From contig JBBDWJ010000111.1 in the NCBI GenBank assembly GCA_040902925.1, positions 1 through 39,129 of the forward strand: a DNA stretch of 39,129 bases, written 5' to 3'. The notes under the pieces are model-generated. The model worked only from the letters and a program-made list of their open reading frames with translations. It was not told where the DNA came from and made no database searches. The position numbers and the translations under genes are program-made. Source of the DNA: JBBDWJ01 sp040902925. Its GTDB lineage: Bacteria > Acidobacteriota > Terriglobia > Bryobacterales > UBA6623. Every line of letters begins with the position of its first letter. The first letter of the stretch is position 1. This document shows, in pieces, positions 15,220 through 24,483 of the stretch.

Positions 15220-15266
15220 CAGCAGTTTGCAATGAGGAGCCAGTCGCGACCACCGTCGGGCTCAAT

Positions 15267-15327
15267 GAGACCCGGCGGGGAAACGGACAGCCTTCCTGAG
15301 ACTTTTAGCGGCCGCAAGCCGGGTCTC
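15267..15327 (+). promoter_or_regulatory. Long-range 10-bp inverted repeat in the TonB-receptor leader
   Basis: GAGACCCGGC (15267-15276) pairs perfectly with GCCGGGTCTC (15318-15327), enclosing 41 nt. It lies between the TIGR03437 gene and the TonB receptor. I compared it by eye with cobalamin and cyclic-di-GMP riboswitches and saw neither set of conserved bases. It could be an attenuator or mRNA-processing structure. Confidence 0.45.
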
Positions 15328-15372
15328 TGAGAAAGGTTGCCACAAGCAAACACAAGCGCGGCGGTTTGAGGA

Positions 15373-18162
15373 ATGAATTTTATGGGCAATCGGATTTACC
15401 TGTTTCTTTGCATTTTCGTATGTATAGCGCTGCTTGCGCCGGGCTCGATGCCGGCGCAGGACGCAACCGTTTCCGGAACGATCACGGGAACGATTTTTGA
15501 CGCCGCCAACGGCGAACCGATACGGCAGGCAACAGTGCAAGTAGAAGGACACGCCGAGTTCCAAGCCGTGACAGGCCTTGATGGCAGCTATCAGCTAAAA
15601 GTTCCGCCGGGGACTTACGCGGTGCGGATCAGCAGCCCGAACCATCTGGCCGCGGCGCTGGATGGCATCGTGGTCGAGGCCGGCGGAATCGTTGACGGCA
15701 GCACCGTCATGGCCGTCGCCGGAGAAGTGACGACCGTGGATGTAGTGGAACGTATCGACGCCGTCGCCGCCACCGCGGACACGATGATCGCCGAGCGCAG
15801 GCTGGCGCCGGTCGTCAGCGACGGCATCAGCGGCGAAGAGATTCGCTCCTCTACGGCCGATGACGCCGCGGGCGCGCTCGAAAAAGTGACCGGCGTGTCG
15901 GTGGTCGAAGGCGGCTATGTCTATGTGCGCGGACTGGGTGAGCGTTACAGCACGACCATGCTCAACAACGCCATGCTGCCCACTACCGAGCCCGATCGCC
16001 GTGTGGTTCCGCTCGATCTGTTCCCGGCCAATCTGATCGACAGCTTGAAAGTGCTGAAGACCTACACGCCCGACCTGCCGGGGGAATTCTCGGGCGGCTT
16101 GGTGCAGATGCAGACCGTGGAATTTCCGACCGCGCCGACCTTCACCGGCGGCATGAGTTTTGGATTCAACGACCGCACTACGTTTGGACGGGGCGATACC
16201 TACCGCGGCGGGAGTCGTGACTTTTTCGGGTTCGACGACGGCACTCGCGATATCCCGTCGATCATACCCGCCGACGACCGCATTTTCCCGGGCCGTTACA
16301 CGCCGGAAGAGCTGCAGGAGTTCGGCCGCGCTTTCCCGGTCAACTGGGAGCCCGAGCCGGTCGACTCGATGCGGCCCTCGATGAGCTACAACATGTCCGG
16401 CGGCGGCACCTTCGGCAAGCTCGGCATCGTCGGCGCTATCACCTTCACCAACAAGCCGCAGCGCTATAGCGAGCTGCAGCGGTTTCTGGTGAACACCGGT
16501 GGCGGCCAAGCCGGCATCCTGACAGACTATCCCGATTTCATCGCCGATCAGGAATCGGTGCGCATGGGCGGCGTGTTCAATATCGCCTATTCGCTGACGC
16601 CGGCCAACAAGTTCATCTTTCGCAATACGCTGACGCGCGAGACCGACAAGGAAGCGCGCACGTTTCGCGGCCTCAACGGGCGCATCGACAGCATGATTCA
16701 GAACGAGCGCATGCGCTGGATCGAGCGCGGCCTATATTCGACCGGCGTCGAGGGACAGCATTCGGTGCAGCAGTTGGGCAACAGCCTGTTCAAGTGGCAG
16801 TTCACCTATTCGACCTCGAACCGCGACGAGCCGGATCTGCGGGAGATCGTGCGCAGCTTCAACGAAAACGGCTCCACGCCGTTTCTGGCGCTGCCGCAGT
16901 CGGCGACGCGTTTCTCGAACACGCTCGAAGACCGCATTTACGAGCCGCTCGTCGAATGGAGCAAGCCGCTCTACGGCGGCGGCGTCTCGGCGATCATCAA
17001 GTTCGGCTTCCGCGGTACCTTCCGCGAGCGCGAGTTTGCCGCGCGGCGCTTCCGCTACATTCCTTTGCGGCTTTCGGAAATCGATCTTGACGCGCCGAAC
17101 AACGAGCTGCTCGGGCCCGACAACATCACGCCGACGCTGTTCCAGATTCGCGAAAACACCCGCGGCACCGACCAGTACACGGCCGACATGGACGTCTACG
17201 CCGGCTTCGGCATGATCGATCTGGCTTTGGGCTCACGCTGGCGGATCATCACCGGCGTACGCGTCGAGGACGCCGACATTCGCGTCGAGACGATCGATCC
17301 GCTGATCCCCGGCGCGGTTCCACAGATCGCCCAGTTGAAGAACCGCGACCCGCTGCCCGGCGTCAACGTGATCTACTCCATCACGCCGCAGCAGAACCTG
17401 CGCTTTGCGTACGGCCGCACGCTGTCGCGTCCCGACTTTCGTGAGCTGTCGCCGTTTGATTTCGTGAACGTGCTCGGCGGCTTCAGCTTCGCCGGCAACC
17501 CCAATCTGGTGCGCGCCAAAATCGACAATTTCGACGCGCGCTGGGAGTGGTTCTTCGGCGGCAACCAGCTTTTTGCGCTGAGCTATTTCTACAAGGATTT
17601 CACCGATCCGATCGAGGTCACGATCCAGCCGACCACCGGCGACCTGCGGCAGACCTATATCAACGCCAAAGGCGCGCAGAATCAGGGCGTCGAGGTCGAG
17701 TTCCGGCGCAGGCTGGATTTTCTGCATCCAAAGCTGGCGCAGTTCTCTTTGCAGACCAACTTCACCATGGTTGATTCCAACGTGGAGATCGGTGAAGACC
17801 AACGCCTGCTGCTGACTTCGCTCGAGCGGCGGCTGACCGGCCAGTCGCGCTACATCTACAACATCATTGCCGAGTGGGCGCGGCCGCAATGGCGCAGCAA
17901 CGCGCGCTTCTACGCCAACTACGTCTCGCGCCGCATCACCGACGTGGGCGCGGTGGGACTGCCCGACATCTACCAGGAATCCAACACCTTCCTGGATTTT
18001 GTCTATCAGTTCAACTTGAAAGAAAACGGCAAGTGGAGTATCCGTTTCACCGCTGAGAATATGCTGGACAACCATTATCAATGGACCCAGGCCGACATTC
18101 TGCAGCGGAGCTACCGGCTGGGACGCACTTATAGCGTCGGCACCAGCTTTTCATTCTTCTAG
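15373..18162 (+). CDS. TonB-dependent receptor with carboxypeptidase-regulatory N-terminal domain
   Basis: 929 residues. Signal peptide at residues 1-about 29 (YLFLCIFVCIALLAPGSMPA), then a carboxypeptidase-regulatory-like domain (about 33-115: TGTIFDAANGEPIRQATVQV). A plug domain follows at about 140-260 with EEIRSSTADDAAGALEKVTG, then YVRGLGERYSTTMLNN and LFPANLIDSLKVLKTYTPDL. The remainder is a 22-stranded-type barrel ending in a terminal Phe (SVGTSFSFF), as outer membrane proteins do. Receptors of this kind import large or scarce ligands across the outer membrane using TonB energy. The ligand is unknown. The downstream secreted beta-helix-like protein and the upstream TIGR03437 protein and 11-bp repeats place it in one regulated locus. 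Confidence 0.95.
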   Translation: MNFMGNRIYLFLCIFVCIALLAPGSMPAQDATVSGTITGTIFDAANGEPIRQATVQVEGHAEFQAVTGLDGSYQLKVPPGTYAVRISSPNHLAAALDGIVVEAGGIVDGSTVMAVAGEVTTVDVVERIDAVAATADTMIAERRLAPVVSDGISGEEIRSSTADDAAGALEKVTGVSVVEGGYVYVRGLGERYSTTMLNNAMLPTTEPDRRVVPLDLFPANLIDSLKVLKTYTPDLPGEFSGGLVQMQTVEFPTAPTFTGGMSFGFNDRTTFGRGDTYRGGSRDFFGFDDGTRDIPSIIPADDRIFPGRYTPEELQEFGRAFPVNWEPEPVDSMRPSMSYNMSGGGTFGKLGIVGAITFTNKPQRYSELQRFLVNTGGGQAGILTDYPDFIADQESVRMGGVFNIAYSLTPANKFIFRNTLTRETDKEARTFRGLNGRIDSMIQNERMRWIERGLYSTGVEGQHSVQQLGNSLFKWQFTYSTSNRDEPDLREIVRSFNENGSTPFLALPQSATRFSNTLEDRIYEPLVEWSKPLYGGGVSAIIKFGFRGTFREREFAARRFRYIPLRLSEIDLDAPNNELLGPDNITPTLFQIRENTRGTDQYTADMDVYAGFGMIDLALGSRWRIITGVRVEDADIRVETIDPLIPGAVPQIAQLKNRDPLPGVNVIYSITPQQNLRFAYGRTLSRPDFRELSPFDFVNVLGGFSFAGNPNLVRAKIDNFDARWEWFFGGNQLFALSYFYKDFTDPIEVTIQPTTGDLRQTYINAKGAQNQGVEVEFRRRLDFLHPKLAQFSLQTNFTMVDSNVEIGEDQRLLLTSLERRLTGQSRYIYNIIAEWARPQWRSNARFYANYVSRRITDVGAVGLPDIYQESNTFLDFVYQFNLKENGKWSIRFTAENMLDNHYQWTQADILQRSYRLGRTYSVGTSFSFF

Positions 18163-18197
18163 ACCAGGATGATCTTCGACGAGGAGAAGAACAACCC

Positions 18198-19961
18198 ATG
18201 CGAACCAGAATCTTAGCCACGCTGGCGGCCCTGAGCATCCTAAGCCTCGGCTTGCAGGCGGCGGGCGGCATGAAATTCGCCCGGCTTAGCGTTTCCGACG
18301 CCGAGCGAGCGCTCAACAACGTTTCGGAGTTTACGAGTCCGGCGGCGATGTGGATTTGGAGTGACAAGTACGTCTACACGCCGGGCCAGCAGGTAACCGT
18401 GCGCTGGACGATCAAGCCCAACGGCGATCTTTACCCTTATACGCTGGTGGCGTACCGGATCAATAACCAGACCGGCGTCAAGACTTATCTGCCTAGCGGC
18501 TCTGCTACGGCCAGCGACATTTTCGGCAATAGCATCGATCAGGGTTTCGACATCGTGCGTTTGCCCGCCGGCGAGAAGCAGGTATTAGGAAACGCCACCG
18601 TGCCCAATGAGCTTGGCATGCACACGCTGGTGCTGCAGGCCCGCGACTTCACCGGCACCCGCGTTGTCAAATCGGCCTACTTCAAAATCGGTGTCGTCGA
18701 AGGTTTCGAGGAGCTAGTCGGCGATGTCACCTCGGACCGCACTTTGGTCAACACCAAAGCCTACAACCTTAGCGGCGTCTTGCTGGTGCGCGACGGCGCG
18801 ACGCTGACGATCGAGCCCGGCACGTTCGTCATCGGCCAGCCCGGGTCGCAGCCGCCCTCCTCGATTGTCGTCGGCAACGATGGCCGCATCATGGCGGCGG
18901 GCACGCGGGCCCGGCCCATTATCATGACCAGCTCCCTGCCGTTCGGGCAGCGCCGCGGCGGCGACTGGGGCGGCTTGGTGATGCTGGGGCGCGCGCCGAG
19001 CAATTGGCCCAACGGCGTCGGCAATATCGAAGGACTGCCGCCCGATCCCGACACCGAGTACGGCGGCGACGACCCGGCCCACGACTGCGGCACGCTGTCG
19101 TACGTGCGTTTGGAGTTCTCGGGCGCCGAGTTGCGGCCCAACGACGAGATCAACAGCTTCACCTGGGGTGGCTGTGGCACCCAGACGGTTGCGCACCACT
19201 TGCAGGCGCACTATGGCCTCGACGACTCGTTTGAGTGGTTCAGCGGCAACAACGACGGCAAGTATCTGGTCTCGACCTATCCTCGCGACGACCACTTTGA
19301 CGGCCAGATCGGCTGGACCGGCCGCGTGCAGTTCGGCCTGGGCCTGACCAATCTCGACAACAGCAACCGCGGTTATGAGATGGATAACAATGAGAACGAC
19401 TTCGGCGCCGTGCCTTTGAACAAGCCTACCTTCTATAACATGACCTTTGTCGGCGCCGGCAACCAGTTCGACCAGGGCGTTGACGAAGGCAGCGTGGCGG
19501 GCATCTATCTGCGCCGCGGCGCCGCCGGTACGTTCAACAACCAGCTCATCTACAACTGGGTCGATCACGGCATTCGCTTGCAGGATGACGCCACCTTGGC
19601 CAATCTCGACAGCGGCGACCTCACCATGAACGGCATTCTGATGTGGATGAACGGCATCGCCTCCGGCGCCGCCAACACTCTCGAAGGCAACGTTCACGAA
19701 GAAACCGTCCCCTTCATCACCGGCCAACGCGGCACGGCCCTGAACGTCACCATCGCCGACCCCATGCTAGTGAACCCGCTCGAATACAGCGCGCCAGACT
19801 TCCGCCCGGCCCTGGGTTCTCCGGTCTATCGCGCCAATTGGGTGCAGCCGCCCGACGATGGCTTTTTCGACCAGTCGGCTAACTTCATCGGCGCGTTCGG
19901 TGAAATCGACTGGACCGAGGAGTGGACCATGTTCATCCAGGAGCAGGACATGACGCCCTAG
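18198..19961 (+). CDS. Secreted beta-helix-like protein paired with the TonB receptor
   Basis: 587 residues. A signal peptide (1-about 22: ILATLAALSILSLGLQAAGG) is followed by an N-terminal beta-rich domain (about 50-165) and then a long right-handed beta-helix-like region. Markers include GATLTIEPGTFVIGQPGSQP, GDWGGLVMLGRAPSNWP, YGGDDPAHDCGTLSYVRLEF and GLDDSFEWFSGNNDGKYLV. Proteins with the same run of motifs (short Gly-Gly-Asp-Asp segments and 'D..GWTGR.QFG') are typically encoded next to TonB receptors in other phyla. Their role is not established; they may capture the ligand or anchor it at the surface. The gene starts 35 bp after the receptor stop and ends just before a strong terminator, so it closes the operon. 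Confidence 0.75.
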   Translation: MRTRILATLAALSILSLGLQAAGGMKFARLSVSDAERALNNVSEFTSPAAMWIWSDKYVYTPGQQVTVRWTIKPNGDLYPYTLVAYRINNQTGVKTYLPSGSATASDIFGNSIDQGFDIVRLPAGEKQVLGNATVPNELGMHTLVLQARDFTGTRVVKSAYFKIGVVEGFEELVGDVTSDRTLVNTKAYNLSGVLLVRDGATLTIEPGTFVIGQPGSQPPSSIVVGNDGRIMAAGTRARPIIMTSSLPFGQRRGGDWGGLVMLGRAPSNWPNGVGNIEGLPPDPDTEYGGDDPAHDCGTLSYVRLEFSGAELRPNDEINSFTWGGCGTQTVAHHLQAHYGLDDSFEWFSGNNDGKYLVSTYPRDDHFDGQIGWTGRVQFGLGLTNLDNSNRGYEMDNNENDFGAVPLNKPTFYNMTFVGAGNQFDQGVDEGSVAGIYLRRGAAGTFNNQLIYNWVDHGIRLQDDATLANLDSGDLTMNGILMWMNGIASGAANTLEGNVHEETVPFITGQRGTALNVTIADPMLVNPLEYSAPDFRPALGSPVYRANWVQPPDDGFFDQSANFIGAFGEIDWTEEWTMFIQEQDMTP

Positions 19962-20034
19962 TTTCTTGGACGGGCCGGCCGCGTCCTTGGTCATACCAAC
20001 AGTCGGCTTTTATTGACAGTTGCCCATAACAACT

Positions 20035-20075
20035 CGGGGGCGTCGGTTCTTTGAATCGACGCCCCCGGTTTTTTT
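20035..20075 (+). terminator. Rho-independent terminator of the receptor operon
   Basis: CGGGGGCGTCG (20035-20045) and CGACGCCCCCG (20057-20067) form a perfect 11-bp GC-rich stem with an 11-nt loop, followed directly by a T-tract (20069-20075). This is the best intrinsic terminator in the window. It comes 74 bp after the beta-helix-like gene. Confidence 0.93.
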
Positions 20076-20249
20076 GTGAGTGAGTAGGCGGGTGTGCGCT
20101 GCCCTCGCTGCTCCGACGCCCTCCGGTTTGTTTGCTGATATTCTCCAAGGCGAAGCGCTACACTAGATAGCAACCCTCCCCTCAACGCCGAGGAGCCATC
20201 CACAGACCCATGTCGTGCGCCGTGACGGCGGACGGCAAACCTCACGCCC

Positions 20250-21098
20250 ATGCGCTACCTGCTGTTGTCATTGATCGTTGCCGTTCCGTTGTTTGCCCAG
20301 CATGATGGGCGCCGGTCGCAGCCCGCCGCCGGGGATTCTCCCGCCGCCCGCTATATGCACGACCCGGCCGCAATCGGGCAAGGCCGAACGCAGTTTGGAA
20401 ATGTTTGTAGCGGCTGCCATGGGCCGAACGGCGAAGGCGGCCGCGGGCCCAGCCTGATCGACGCATCCAACACGCGCCGGGCCTCGAGCGCTGAGCTTTT
20501 TAGTTGGATTCAAAAAGGCATTCCGGGCACCGACATGCCTCCCTCGCCGCTGCCGGACGAAAGCATCTGGCAACTGGCCGCGTTTGTCCGCAACTTGAGC
20601 GCGCCGGCTTTTGATCAGCCGCTGCCGGGCGACGCCGCGGCGGGCCGCGAAGTATTCTTCGGCAAAGCGGGCTGCGCCAAGTGCCACATGATTCGCGGCC
20701 AGGGCGGATTGCTTGGTCCCGACCTTTCCGACGCCGGCGCTTCCCGCAAGCAGGTTCAGCTTCGCGAGGCGATCGTTGATCCGAGCAAGAGAATCAGCGA
20801 CGGCTTTACACCCGTCGTCGTGAAGCTCCGGAATGGAAAGCAGATCGATGGCGTCGCTAGGAATTTCAATAACTACTCGATGCAGTTGATGGGGACCGAT
20901 GGGGAACTCCATCTGCTACCCAAGGCTTCGATCGAAGGCGTGGTTTACCGGGCGGAATCCTGGATGCCGGCCGGCTACGCAAGCCGCCTGACCGCCACGG
21001 ATATAGATGACCTCGTCGCTTTCTTGAGCCGCCAGGTGATTCGCGAACCGGCGCGGGAAGACCCGGACGGCCCGAGGAGAGAAAATGAAGACAACTAG
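20250..21098 (+). CDS. Diheme c-type cytochrome, partner of the PQQ dehydrogenase
   Basis: 282 residues. Signal peptide at residues 1-about 17 (YLLLSLIVAVPLFA). Two heme c sites are present: CSGCH at 53-57 and CAKCH at 142-146. Domain 1 has GNVCSGCHGPNGEGGRGPSL, then the axial-ligand segment IPGTDMPPSPL (M96). Domain 2 has MIRGQGGLLGPDLS and then the heme-associated beta region VVVKLRNGKQIDGVARNFNN common in Planctomycete/Acidobacteria heme-binding proteins. It probably accepts electrons from the PQQ alcohol dehydrogenase in the periplasm. The dehydrogenase gene begins before this one ends (14-bp overlap), a sign of translational coupling. Confidence 0.93.
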   Translation: MRYLLLSLIVAVPLFAQHDGRRSQPAAGDSPAARYMHDPAAIGQGRTQFGNVCSGCHGPNGEGGRGPSLIDASNTRRASSAELFSWIQKGIPGTDMPPSPLPDESIWQLAAFVRNLSAPAFDQPLPGDAAAGREVFFGKAGCAKCHMIRGQGGLLGPDLSDAGASRKQVQLREAIVDPSKRISDGFTPVVVKLRNGKQIDGVARNFNNYSMQLMGTDGELHLLPKASIEGVVYRAESWMPAGYASRLTATDIDDLVAFLSRQVIREPAREDPDGPRRENEDN

Positions 21099-22758
21099 CC
21101 AGTGCGTCACGCTCCGTTCTCTCACCGCGCTGCTGTGCGGCGCGCTCGCCCTGGCCGCGCCGATCGCCGCGCAAGTCCGCTACGAAGACCTGCTCGATGG
21201 ACCCGGCGAAAACTGGCTGACCTACACCGGCGACTACGCCGCCCAACGCCATAGTCCCCTGAAACAGATCACGCGCGAAAATGCCGGCTCGATGGTTCCG
21301 CAATGGACCTACCACGTCGAAGACGCCCGGCGTTTATCCACGATGCCGATCGTTTACGACGGGCTGATGTATGTCACCAACAGCAACGAGGTGCATGCGA
21401 TCGATGTGCGCTCGGGCCGCCGCGTTTGGCTGCACCGGCAGGAGCATGTCGAGATGCGCCGCCAGAGCCGCGGGGCGGCGATCCTCGGCGACAAGGTTTT
21501 CTTTGCCACCAGCGATTGCCATTTGGTCGCGATTCACCGCAAAACCGGGGCGCTGATTTGGGAGCGCGAATATGCGCATCCCGACCAGGGCTACCATTGC
21601 ACCGTTGCGCCGCTGCCGGTCAAAGACCGCATCCTAGCGGGCGTCAGCGGCGGTGACTCGGGCATGCGAGGTTTTCTAGCGGCGTTTTCAGCCGAAACCG
21701 GCGAGGAGCTGTGGCGGTTTTGGACCATCCCCGGCAAAGGCGAGCCGGGGGCGGATTCGTGGGGCGAGAAAACGCTCGCGTGGGGCGGCGCCGGCACCTG
21801 GATGCCCGGCACATTCGACCCCGAGCTGAATCTCATCTATTGGCCGACCGGCAACCCCTGGCCGGATTTCTATGGCGGCGACCGCCCCGGCGACAATCTG
21901 TATTCCGACTCGCTCATCGCGTTGAACCCGGACAACGGCGAGTTAAAGTGGTATTTCCAATTCACGCCGCACGACGTTTGGGACTGGGATGCGCAGGAAT
22001 TCCCCGTGCTGCTCGATCTGCCTTTCAAGGGCCGGCCGCGCAAGCTCGTGGTGCACGCGAACCGCAACGGCTTTTACTATGTGCTGGACCGCGTGAGCGG
22101 CGAATTTCTGCAAGCGACGCCTTTCGTCGACAAGCTGAATTGGGCAGAAGGCATCGACGCAAAGGGCCGCCCGATTCTGATTCCGGGGCGCGAGCCGCGG
22201 CCGGAGGGCGTCGAGGCTTGCCCGACGGTGCGCGGCGCTTCCAACTGGATGTCGCCTTCCTACAATCCGGAAACAGGGCTGCTTTACGTGGTGACGCTCG
22301 AAGGCTGTGACATCTATACGAGCTCCTCGAAAGAGCCGGAGCCGATGGTCGGTTTCGCGGGCACCGGGGGCGAGCGCCCGCCGCGCGACGGCAACCGCTT
22401 CTACTTGCGCGCACTCAACCCCACAACCGGCGAGCGCGTCTGGGAATATCCGATGACGGGACCGACGACGATGTGGGCCGGCACGCTATCGACAGCCGGA
22501 GGCGTGGTCTTTTTCGGCGATGACGACAATCATATCGTCGCCGTTGACGCCCGCAATGGCCAGCACCTGTGGCACTACAACGTCGGCCAGGCCTTGTTTT
22601 CCTCCCCGATCACCTTCAGCGTCGACGGCAAACAATACGTGACGCTCACGACGCAAACCGACATCTTTACCTTTGGTCTGTTCGAGCCGGTCAAGCCGGT
22701 GCCGCTCGTGACCGAAAAGCATGAGCCCCTGGCGCCGTCAGGCAGCGGTTCGCAGTAG
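21085..22758 (+). CDS. PQQ-dependent alcohol dehydrogenase (methanol/ethanol family, probably lanthanide type)
   Basis: 557 residues. Signal peptide at residues 1-about 30 (LTALLCGALALAAPIAAQ). An eight-bladed propeller follows, with tryptophan-docking motifs such as GRRVWLHR and TGALIWERE. The catalytic-region motif is TPHDVWDWDAQEFPVL. D300 aligns with the catalytic Asp of MxaF/XoxF, and D302, two residues on, is the Asp that marks lanthanide enzymes; calcium MxaF has Ala there. N257 in PTGNP matches the metal-ligand Asn. The usual ligand Glu in the 'GAELGVRG' segment is replaced by D191 in GGDSGMRG. The enzyme oxidises primary alcohols in the periplasm; the substrate is unknown. A GGAGAG Shine-Dalgarno precedes the ATG. 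Confidence 0.92.
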   Translation: MKTTSQCVTLRSLTALLCGALALAAPIAAQVRYEDLLDGPGENWLTYTGDYAAQRHSPLKQITRENAGSMVPQWTYHVEDARRLSTMPIVYDGLMYVTNSNEVHAIDVRSGRRVWLHRQEHVEMRRQSRGAAILGDKVFFATSDCHLVAIHRKTGALIWEREYAHPDQGYHCTVAPLPVKDRILAGVSGGDSGMRGFLAAFSAETGEELWRFWTIPGKGEPGADSWGEKTLAWGGAGTWMPGTFDPELNLIYWPTGNPWPDFYGGDRPGDNLYSDSLIALNPDNGELKWYFQFTPHDVWDWDAQEFPVLLDLPFKGRPRKLVVHANRNGFYYVLDRVSGEFLQATPFVDKLNWAEGIDAKGRPILIPGREPRPEGVEACPTVRGASNWMSPSYNPETGLLYVVTLEGCDIYTSSSKEPEPMVGFAGTGGERPPRDGNRFYLRALNPTTGERVWEYPMTGPTTMWAGTLSTAGGVVFFGDDDNHIVAVDARNGQHLWHYNVGQALFSSPITFSVDGKQYVTLTTQTDIFTFGLFEPVKPVPLVTEKHEPLAPSGSGSQ

Positions 22759-22791
22759 CCAAGCGGCGCCGGTCCGTACTAACGAAATCCG

Positions 22792-24483
22792 CTATTGCAG
22801 GGTTGTCAGATATTCGACGAGCGTCTCGACGTTCGAGGCGAACGTCGATGAGGCAATGACTTGCTCGATCGGCGGTTTTCCGCCACGAAAGACCTCGATG
22901 GTCTCGCCTTCTTTCAGTGTGAAGGAGCGCCCGCCGACTGTCACAGCCATGTCTTCGGCCGCGAATACGCTGACGACGCTATCGGCTTTGCCAATCGTGC
23001 CGGGCTCTGTCCAGGCGCCACGCTCGTCGAGTGCGGCAATGATGCCGGCGGCCTTTTCCGTCAGTGCGTCGCCCGGCAACGCATCGCCCGGAATCGGATC
23101 GCGCTCGCGATCTTGCCATGGCGAAAGCCCGCTGAGCCGATCCGGGCGTCGAATTTTTGCCGGATCAGCACGCCGCATGCTCGCCAACTCGTCGGCGATC
23201 TCCCCGATCCACGAGCCGTTCACCCACATCGCGTAGTGCTCGATAGTCGAGGAATCGTCGTAGCTAACTTCGTATCCGTCGGGCCGGATCGTAGCCTGCC
23301 CCGGCACGCGCACCTGCGTCCCCTTAGTGATGTAAAGCGGGCGGTTGGTGCGCAGCTCGTTAAAACGCGCCAGGCAGGGCGTACCCGCCGGGCAGATGCG
23401 TTTCTTGCGCAGCGGCGGGTCGGGGTCTTCCGGCAGCACGATGCGGCGAAGGTATTCGAGCGCCCGGGGCAGCGGCTCGATGTAGCGGGCGTCCGCGGTC
23501 TCGCGGTATAGCGTCAGCAGAATCCGCATCACGCTTTGCGACTCTCCGCCCGTGATGGAAGGCGGCTCGAACAGGCGGGCCCACGCCGGCTGCATTTGCT
23601 CGTCGTACTGCTGCGCCCAGGCCGGCTGCGGGTCGGGCATTTGCGCGAGCAGCAGGAAGTCGCCGCCGCGCCGGGCTGCTTCGAGGTAGCGGGGCTCGCC
23701 GTAGATACGCGCCGCTTCGAGCAGGGCGTCGATCATGTCGGCCTGCGAATTATCGTTCAGCGTGTAATAGCCGCGGTAGTCGGCGCCGGGCCAGGTGCGC
23801 GGCCACGTTTCGGGATAAGAAGCGCGCTGGGGAGTTTGTGAGGCCGCCACTGGTGGCTCGAAAAAACGCTGCGGCCAGGCCCCGTTGGCATACTGCGCGG
23901 CAAGCAGGTGATCCAGAGCGTATTCAGCGGCGGCGTGAATCTCCCCGTCGCCGAACTCTAGAGCGCGGTCCACGCGCATCAAAACCCGCAGCGCGGCCTG
24001 CGTGACGTTATCGTCGAGCGTGGTGGGGTTGCGCCCGCGCGTTCCCTTGCAGCCGTCGGCGCGGTATCCATACTCGGCGCGCTTGGCGTCGTCGAACTCG
24101 ACGATATAGTCCCAGCCGCCGCTGCAAAGCTGTCCGCGAACCAGCGCCCGGGCCGCGTCGCGCGCGGCGTCCAGATAGAAGCTGTCGCCGGTCGCATCGA
24201 AAGCCGCTAGATACGCCAGCGCCACCAGCGGCGTGCCGGCGCGCTGTACGGTAATTTGCGTCGGCCCCTCGGCATGCTCCGAGCGCCCGTAGGAGAGATC
24301 GGCGGCGTAGCGGAAATGATAGCCGCCCGAGGTCGAAACCTGGCTGCGGTAAAACCCGGCGGCGCGGCGCAGGGCCTCGATCGTTTGCGCCTGGCCGGGC
24401 AGGGTTGCGGTCTGGCTCACGCCGGGTATCGAGGCCACCAGCGACAGGAGCCCAAGCAGCGAAGCTGTACGAAATGGAGTCAT
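22792..24483 (-). CDS. Pectate lyase-like protein, PL10-type (alpha,alpha-toroid)
   Basis: 563 residues from the ATG at 24483; an in-frame ATG at 24519 adds 12 residues in front of the signal peptide. Signal peptide at residues 1-about 24 (ASLLGLLSLVASIPGVSQ). The body repeats alpha-helical hairpins with PL10 markers: GGYHFRYAADLS, LDDNVTQAALRVLMRV, NGAWPQRFFEPP, YYTLNDNSQADMIDALLEAA, and AWAQQYDEQMQPAWARLFEP followed by PPSITGGESQSV. A later stretch reads LRTNRPLYITKGTQ. Polysaccharide lyases of this family cleave polygalacturonate outside the cell or in the periplasm. The long C-terminal extension (about residues 380-563) ends in a beta-rich segment. The gene converges on the PQQ dehydrogenase gene, separated by 33 bp. 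Confidence 0.72.
   Translation of the reverse strand: MTPFRTASLLGLLSLVASIPGVSQTATLPGQAQTIEALRRAAGFYRSQVSTSGGYHFRYAADLSYGRSEHAEGPTQITVQRAGTPLVALAYLAAFDATGDSFYLDAARDAARALVRGQLCSGGWDYIVEFDDAKRAEYGYRADGCKGTRGRNPTTLDDNVTQAALRVLMRVDRALEFGDGEIHAAAEYALDHLLAAQYANGAWPQRFFEPPVAASQTPQRASYPETWPRTWPGADYRGYYTLNDNSQADMIDALLEAARIYGEPRYLEAARRGGDFLLLAQMPDPQPAWAQQYDEQMQPAWARLFEPPSITGGESQSVMRILLTLYRETADARYIEPLPRALEYLRRIVLPEDPDPPLRKKRICPAGTPCLARFNELRTNRPLYITKGTQVRVPGQATIRPDGYEVSYDDSSTIEHYAMWVNGSWIGEIADELASMRRADPAKIRRPDRLSGLSPWQDRERDPIPGDALPGDALTEKAAGIIAALDERGAWTEPGTIGKADSVVSVFAAEDMAVTVGGRSFTLKEGETIEVFRGGKPPIEQVIASSTFASNVETLVEYLTTLQ

Noticed and set aside
15220..15372. Cobalamin or cyclic-di-GMP riboswitch before the TonB receptor
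   Set aside because: The conserved bases of either class (for example GCCACTG with AGGGAA, or GGGCAAACC) were not found together.
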